DNA of 55,893 nt, taken from contig JAOAPC010000004.1 in NCBI GenBank assembly GCA_025462735.1, positions 1-55,893 of the forward strand, in the 5' to 3' direction. How positions within the stretch are numbered: position 1 is the first letter of the stretch; the number at the start of each line of letters is the position of its first letter. Origin of the DNA: Acidobacteriaceae bacterium. Lineage in GTDB: Bacteria > Acidobacteriota > Terriglobia > Terriglobales > Acidobacteriaceae. The translations under genes and the position numbers were made by a program. Below, in pieces: positions 53,772 to 55,893 of this stretch. The notes below the pieces were generated by a model. It worked only from the letters and a program-made list of their open reading frames with translations, was not told the origin of the DNA and did not search any database.

Positions 53772-54572
53772 CTGAGCCTTCAAGAATCAAACGCGGAGTC
53801 ATTCAGGTTAGATGGCCGCATGGCAGTTATTACCGGTGCTGGCAGTGGCATCGGTCGAGCGATTGCCCACAAGTTTGCGGCAAACGGCGCTTCAGTGTGC
53901 CTCTTGGACGTTAATCGCACACATGCAGAAACTGTTGCGGCGGAGATTACCAGGACTGGTGGAACAGCCTCGGCATATGAATGCGATGTGAGTGATAGGG
54001 TTTCAATTGGATCGACATTCCACACAATTTCGCAGAAGGGTCGGGTCCACATCCTTGTAAATAATGCTGGCGTCTCGCATATTGGCACGGTCGAAAGCAC
54101 GACCGAACAAGACTTCGACCGTGTTTTTCGCGTTAACGTCAAAGGCTATTTCAACTGTATCAATGCTGTAATCGGAACGATGAAGTCTGCGGGAGGTGGA
54201 GTCATTCTAAACATGGCTTCTGTGGCTGGATCTGCCGGACTGGCTGATCGCTTCGCATACTCCACCAGCAAGGGCGCGGTGATTGCGATGACCTATTCCG
54301 TCGCGCGCGACTATATCGGCCACAACATTCGCTGTAACTGCATTTCCCCGGCCCGCGTGCATACGACCTTTGTCGATGATTATCTGAAAAAGAATTATCC
54401 CGGCCGCGAGCAGGAGATGTTCGAGAAACTGGCGAAGACGCAGCCGATCGGCAGAATGGGAGAACCGGAGGAGGTAGCCTCGCTTGCTCTCTTCTTGTGT
54501 TCTGACGCGGCTTCGTTCATTACCGGGGTGGATTACCCTCTGGATGGCGGTTTCATGAATTTGCACGGTTGA
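53772..54572 (+). CDS. SDR dehydrogenase, probably 2-keto-3-deoxy-L-fuconate dehydrogenase
   Basis: Short-chain dehydrogenase with VITGAGSGIG, acidic LLDVNR (NAD type), NNAG, Ser in NMASVAGSAG, YSTSKGA and the end DYPLDGGFMNLHG. The first ATG (53820) begins in the middle of the conserved opening: in-frame codons upstream read SFRLDGR just before MAVITG. The frame is open back to a stop at 53766-53768. A CTG at 53772 with AGGAGA eight bases upstream (53758-53763) is therefore the best start, a rare choice. In the operon it follows the hydrolase and precedes L-fucose dehydrogenase. By position and family it fits the step after L-fuconate dehydratase, but substrate is inferred. Confidence 0.78.
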   Translation: MSLQESNAESFRLDGRMAVITGAGSGIGRAIAHKFAANGASVCLLDVNRTHAETVAAEITRTGGTASAYECDVSDRVSIGSTFHTISQKGRVHILVNNAGVSHIGTVESTTEQDFDRVFRVNVKGYFNCINAVIGTMKSAGGGVILNMASVAGSAGLADRFAYSTSKGAVIAMTYSVARDYIGHNIRCNCISPARVHTTFVDDYLKKNYPGREQEMFEKLAKTQPIGRMGEPEEVASLALFLCSDAASFITGVDYPLDGGFMNLHG

Positions 54573-54585
54573 TTGCGAGAGAACA

Positions 54586-55356
54586 GTGAACCTGCAACTT
54601 GAAAATAAGGTGGTGCTGGTCACTGGCGGAGCCAAAGGCATTGGCGCGGCAATCATACGAGCCGCCGCTGCGGAGTCCGCGATTCCTGTCATTGTGGACC
54701 GTGACGCCGAAGCCAGCAAACACCTTCATGCCGAGGTACGTACAAGCCACGTGATCATCGCGGATCTGTCATCCTCAGCGGATTGCCAAACGGCGATCGA
54801 TTCGACCGTTAAGAAGTTTGGCCGCCTTGATGCTCTGGTGAACAACGCGGGGATAAACGACAAAGTCGGTCTGGAGCATGGAACTCCAGAACAGTACGTA
54901 GACTCACTAGGTCGCAATCTGCTGCATTACTACAACATGGCGCATTTCGCGCTTACATATCTGAAGAAAACGCGCGGCTGCATCGTGAACATCAGCTCGA
55001 AAACCGCTATCACAGGTCAAGGTGGTACGTCAGGATATGCGTCATCGAAAGGAGCAATATTGGCTTTGACCCGCGAATGGGCGGCGGAGCTGCTGGGCTA
55101 CAGCATTCGCGTGAACGCGGTTATTCCCGCAGAGGTCATGACGCCGCTCTACCGGCAGTGGCTCGACACATTCCCTGATCCGGAACAGAAGCGCCAGTCG
55201 GTCCTGTCCAAGATCCCTCTGGAAAAGAGAATGACCTCTCCCGACGAGATCGCGGCAATGGTAGTCTTTCTGCTTTCTGCGCGTGCCGCGCACATAACCG
55301 GCCAGCATATTTTCGTGGATGGCGGCTACGTGCACCTTGATCGAGCTTTGACTTAA
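54586..55356 (+). CDS. L-fucose dehydrogenase (SDR)
   Basis: 256 residues, GTG start at 54586 with GAGA upstream, 13 bases after the previous stop. It has VTGGAKGIGAAI, NNAGINDKVGLE, RNLLHYYNMAHFAL, VNISSKTAITGQGGTSGYAS, the YASSKGA catalytic motif, RVNAVIPAEVMTPLYR and VDGGYVHLDRALT. These match closely what I remember of the characterised Burkholderia L-fucose dehydrogenase. It oxidises L-fucose to L-fuconolactone with NAD(P) in the cytoplasm, the first step of the non-phosphorylative pathway. It is followed four bases later by the fucose permease gene. Confidence 0.88.
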   Translation: MNLQLENKVVLVTGGAKGIGAAIIRAAAAESAIPVIVDRDAEASKHLHAEVRTSHVIIADLSSSADCQTAIDSTVKKFGRLDALVNNAGINDKVGLEHGTPEQYVDSLGRNLLHYYNMAHFALTYLKKTRGCIVNISSKTAITGQGGTSGYASSKGAILALTREWAAELLGYSIRVNAVIPAEVMTPLYRQWLDTFPDPEQKRQSVLSKIPLEKRMTSPDEIAAMVVFLLSARAAHITGQHIFVDGGYVHLDRALT

Positions 55357-55360
55357 AGCT

Positions 55361-55893
55361 ATGACAACCTCAGCGCCCATCACCGAGCGACGATATGTCG
55401 CCCCACTAATTCTCGTCACTACCCTATTCTTTCTCTGGGCGCTGGGAGTCAACCTCAATGACGTTCTCATCCCGCATTTGAAGAAAGTCTTCGATCTGAA
55501 CGACTTTCAATCGGCACTCATCCAGGTGGCATTCTTCGGCGGTTATTGCCTTTCCGCCTTACCTGCAGGACGGCTGCTGGAAAGGATCGGCTACAAGAAT
55601 GGAATCGTGGTTGGTTTGGTGACATGCTCGGTGGGCGCGCTGCTGTTTATTCCCGCGGCCTCAATTCAGGTGTATGGATTATTTCTTTTTGCTTCATTTG
55701 TTATGGCGTGCGGCCAGGGGGTCCTTGAAGTCGCTGCTAACCCTTATGTGACCCTGCTGGGGCCGGCAGGGAGCTCAGAGCGGCGATTAAATCTGGCACA
55801 GTCGTTCAATGCTGTGGGTGCTGTGGTGACACCTTTCATTGGCGCGGCTTTTATCCTTTCAGCTCTTGAGTATTCGCGGGAGAAGTTGACCAC
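55361..55893 (+). CDS. fucP: FucP-type L-fucose permease (MFS), 3' end missing
   Basis: ATG 55361, running off the right edge after about 177 residues. It begins MTTSAPITERRYVAPLILV and has major-facilitator helices with the FucP signatures FFLWALGVNLNDVLIPHLKK and FDLNDFQSALIQVAFFGGY, the GRLLERIGYKNGIV loop between helices 2 and 3, and GQGVLEVAANPYV. It carries L-fucose across the inner membrane with protons. It is tightly coupled to L-fucose dehydrogenase. Assignment to FucP is strong, though related hexose permeases share some motifs. Confidence 0.9.
   Translation, partial: MTTSAPITERRYVAPLILVTTLFFLWALGVNLNDVLIPHLKKVFDLNDFQSALIQVAFFGGYCLSALPAGRLLERIGYKNGIVVGLVTCSVGALLFIPAASIQVYGLFLFASFVMACGQGVLEVAANPYVTLLGPAGSSERRLNLAQSFNAVGAVVTPFIGAAFILSALEYSREKLT

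Overview
The window looks like chromosomal DNA of a soil-type Acidobacteriota (Terriglobia-like). The grounds are two very large Oar-like TonB-dependent receptors with a carboxypeptidase-regulatory-like N-terminus, a TPR + CRTAC1/ASPIC-UnbV pair, many PAS/receiver signalling proteins, a DUF7919-type small protein, and closely packed carbohydrate genes with Tat or Sec signals. This is inference from gene content; there is no rRNA or marker gene here.

Region 1 (1-17.3 kb) is a signalling block. It holds two paralogous receiver + RsbRD_N-like regulators (the first cut by the left edge), a LuxR-type regulator whose receiver has lost its phospho-acceptor, the decayed remnant of another receiver, a three-PAS hybrid histidine kinase, and a four-gene overlapping phosphorelay operon (CHASE3 kinase, Rcp1-like receiver, receiver-kinase, receiver). 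A lone receiver follows, then a two-gene c-di-GMP unit (PAS-GGDEF-EAL-REC-PilZ and REC-GGDEF). The phosphorelay operon and the lone receiver share a diverged upstream region with a palindrome.

Region 2 (17.3-20.9 kb) holds small ORFs, a tyrosine recombinase lying directly at the 3' end of a tRNA-Ser(GCU) gene, and a DUF7919-like gene. A 43-bp copy of a tRNA-Ser 3' end, without the rest of the tRNA, lies at 39.65 kb. It marks a second integration scar or island edge.

Region 3 (21.3-39.6 kb) looks like a sugar-scavenging locus: PocR/AraC regulator, SDR dehydrogenase, secreted GH36/clan-D glycosidase, outer-membrane receptor, CRTAC1 protein and TPR protein on the minus strand. These are followed by a frameshifted beta-helix-like protein, a mutarotase-like protein, a split EamA transporter pair, a zinc alcohol dehydrogenase and an enolase-superfamily enzyme. 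Oxidative galactose or galactoside use is a reasonable guess.

Region 4 (39.8 kb to the right edge) is a more clearly readable L-fucose locus. It has two GH29-type alpha-L-fucosidases, a GH141-like beta-helix enzyme fused to a PDZ domain, a secreted alpha/beta hydrolase, a second outer-membrane receptor and an IclR regulator. The catabolic genes are L-fuconate dehydratase, an SDR fitting 2-keto-3-deoxy-L-fuconate dehydrogenase, L-fucose dehydrogenase and a FucP-type permease cut by the right edge. Together they suggest fucoside capture and hydrolysis outside the cytoplasm, uptake, and non-phosphorylative oxidation. A lactonase and the final 2,4-diketo-acid hydrolase are not seen in the window. 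A 19-bp AT-rich motif (17/19 identical) lies upstream of both the receptor gene and the fucosidase operon and is a candidate regulator site.
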